Positions 4,771-5,841 of a stretch of DNA of 5,841 nt are shown piece after piece. The notes beneath the pieces are model-generated. The model was given only the letters and a program-made list of their open reading frames with translations. It was not told the origin of the DNA and searched no databases. Every line of letters starts with the position of its first letter. Positions within the stretch are counted from its first letter, which is position 1. Made by a program: the position numbers and the translations under genes. The stretch is from Candidatus Stahliibacteriota bacterium (lineage in GTDB: Bacteria; Hydrothermota; UBA3073): positions 1-5,841 of the forward strand of contig DAOUSS010000101.1 of the NCBI GenBank assembly GCA_030627085.1, given 5' to 3'.

Positions 4771-5841
4771 ATGCATAAATATATCGCAAAGATAGCAGAG
4801 ATAAAGAAGATGGGCAAAAGAGAGGAGGGAAAGTTTCAAATTTATACCCTCTCGCTCAAGGTGATAATAAAAGATATTATTCCAAAGGGTCTAAAACCGC
4901 CACTTCGTATAAAGGGCAAGACCGTTTGGGTCACCTGCGAGTATCCCCATCCATTTGAACCAAAACTCGGGAATGAGATTATATTATCACCAGAGGAATT
5001 GCAAAACATCATCCCAGATACTCCTGAAGACAAGAACAGAGACGGATATAAGGAGGTATTACTCAAAAACGAGTGGATGGAGGTTACAATTCTTCCGCAC
5101 CTTGGAGCAAGGATTGGCTCTCTTGTATATAAAGGAGGGAACTACTTTGCCCCGGCACTTAACCACGGCAGAAAGGGATGGGTTGATACTGGGGGAATTT
5201 TTGACCTCATCGGTGAGGATTTTCCCGGTGTTCTCTGGAACGCGGGATTCGAGGAGTGTGAAACACAAAATAATAAAAACCACCGTACCTTCAGATACGA
5301 TAAGAAGGGAGTTGAGATAGTGAAGAATTTTTCCTTACATCAATCCCTCCCACTACTTACGGAAAAAACGAGGATAACGGTAAAAAGAAAGAAGGACATT
5401 GTATACTCTAAATATATATCTGTCAACATCAGAGACCCAGAAACAACTCTGTTCGTACCAACTGAGGAGAAACTTGAACACAGGGTTCACCAAAAGACCC
5501 TTACGTTCACCCCCTGGCGTCCATTTAACTATTACGGGGTAAGGCTCGGCTCATTCCTTATCGGGGATAATAAAGGAGGTCTTTTATATGCTGCTGGACC
5601 AAGAAAAACGGAGTTCCTGAGAGCACGATACTCCCTCACAAGTTTTATAATCCATCCTGTCGCGGAAAAGAGAGAGATGAAGAAGGGAGAATCCTTTATC
5701 TATGGATGTATCTATGCAGTTGGAGATGAGTACAAAATTACGAGAGACTCAATCGCAGTAAGGGCAGATGCCCCTCATAAGAGAGCATTTTTAGTTAGGG
5801 GTGACGATAAATTCAGCGGTATAGGTCGATGGAATGACAGA
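4771..5841 (+). CDS. Partial protein with galactose-mutarotase-like domain and unrecognised N-terminal region (3' end outside window)
   Basis: A continuous frame of 357 codons without a stop reaches the last base, so the C-terminus is missing. Residues 1-90 are a basic region I do not recognise (KVIIKDIIPKG, RIKGKTVWVTCEYPHPFEP). From about residue 84, DTPEDKNRDGYKEVLLKNEW then MEVTILPHLGARIGSLVYKG resemble the opening of galactose-mutarotase-like sugar-binding domains (the pattern of an NxxL-V-PELGGRI strand pair, as in DUF5107 proteins and C-terminal domains of GH57 glucanotransferases). Later strands such as KTLTFTPWRPFNYYG and GGLLYAAGP fit an all-beta fold. No signal peptide or membrane segment is visible. 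ATG 4771 is the first start after the in-frame TGA at 4762; ATG 4810 is an alternative, and neither has a clear Shine-Dalgarno. That the frame is coding is secure; the fold is moderate confidence and the activity unknown. Confidence 0.75.
   Translation, partial: MHKYIAKIAEIKKMGKREEGKFQIYTLSLKVIIKDIIPKGLKPPLRIKGKTVWVTCEYPHPFEPKLGNEIILSPEELQNIIPDTPEDKNRDGYKEVLLKNEWMEVTILPHLGARIGSLVYKGGNYFAPALNHGRKGWVDTGGIFDLIGEDFPGVLWNAGFEECETQNNKNHRTFRYDKKGVEIVKNFSLHQSLPLLTEKTRITVKRKKDIVYSKYISVNIRDPETTLFVPTEEKLEHRVHQKTLTFTPWRPFNYYGVRLGSFLIGDNKGGLLYAAGPRKTEFLRARYSLTSFIIHPVAEKREMKKGESFIYGCIYAVGDEYKITRDSIAVRADAPHKRAFLVRGDDKFSGIGRWNDR

Noticed and set aside
4842..5283. Two minus-strand open frames (4842-5066, 5059-5283)
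   Set aside because: They are antisense to the convincing + strand coding frame and show no recognisable features.
4955..5320. Open frame of 121 codons on the + strand
   Set aside because: It lies wholly within, and in a different frame from, the longer 4771-5841 coding frame, which has coherent protein features.

Overview
The window looks like part of an uncultivated Gram-negative bacterium, most likely a candidate phylum of the WOR-3/Stahlbacteria or wider FCB type. The reasons are a secreted M6 metalloprotease ending in a FlgD/T9SS-like C-terminal domain, a PorV/UPF0164-type outer-membrane barrel protein, moderate GC, and intergenic DNA packed with short palindromic and periodic repeats. 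This taxonomic guess is inference; no rRNA or tRNA gene is present to anchor it.

Layout. Positions 1-439 hold no credible gene. They contain a family of hairpin elements (52-75, and two copies inside a 41-bp tandem repeat at 77-158), a near-consensus sigma70 promoter (189-217), a perfect 7-nt-phased AGACNNN tract (226-267), and a duplicated repeat of 9-nt period, one copy of which carries a clean 20-nt palindromic insertion (350-369). All five genes are on the + strand. They are a secreted CBM48-calcineurin-like phosphoesterase (440-1600), a secreted M6 peptidase (1604-3271) that starts one codon past the previous stop in the same frame, a GxxExxY/PD-(D/E)XK nuclease-like gene (3304-3690) bracketed by inverted repeats, a PorV/UPF0164 barrel protein (3731-4669), and, after a 101-nt gap with a small hairpin, an open-ended gene (4771 to beyond 5841). 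That last gene runs off the window; it looks like a galactose-mutarotase-like protein with an unrecognised N-terminal region.

How the genes may work together. The first two genes are tightly coupled and both products appear to be exported. The protease carries a C-terminal domain of the kind used for surface sorting in type IX secretion, and the barrel gene belongs to the family that contains the T9SS shuttle component PorV. Part of the window may therefore be an envelope/secretion cluster. The carbohydrate theme (AMPK-beta-like glycogen-binding module, mutarotase-like fold) suggests alpha-glucan or polysaccharide use, but that is inference. The GxxExxY gene is lower in GC and lies between inverted repeats of a family also seen upstream of the first gene, so it looks like a small cassette that landed between the protease and barrel genes.
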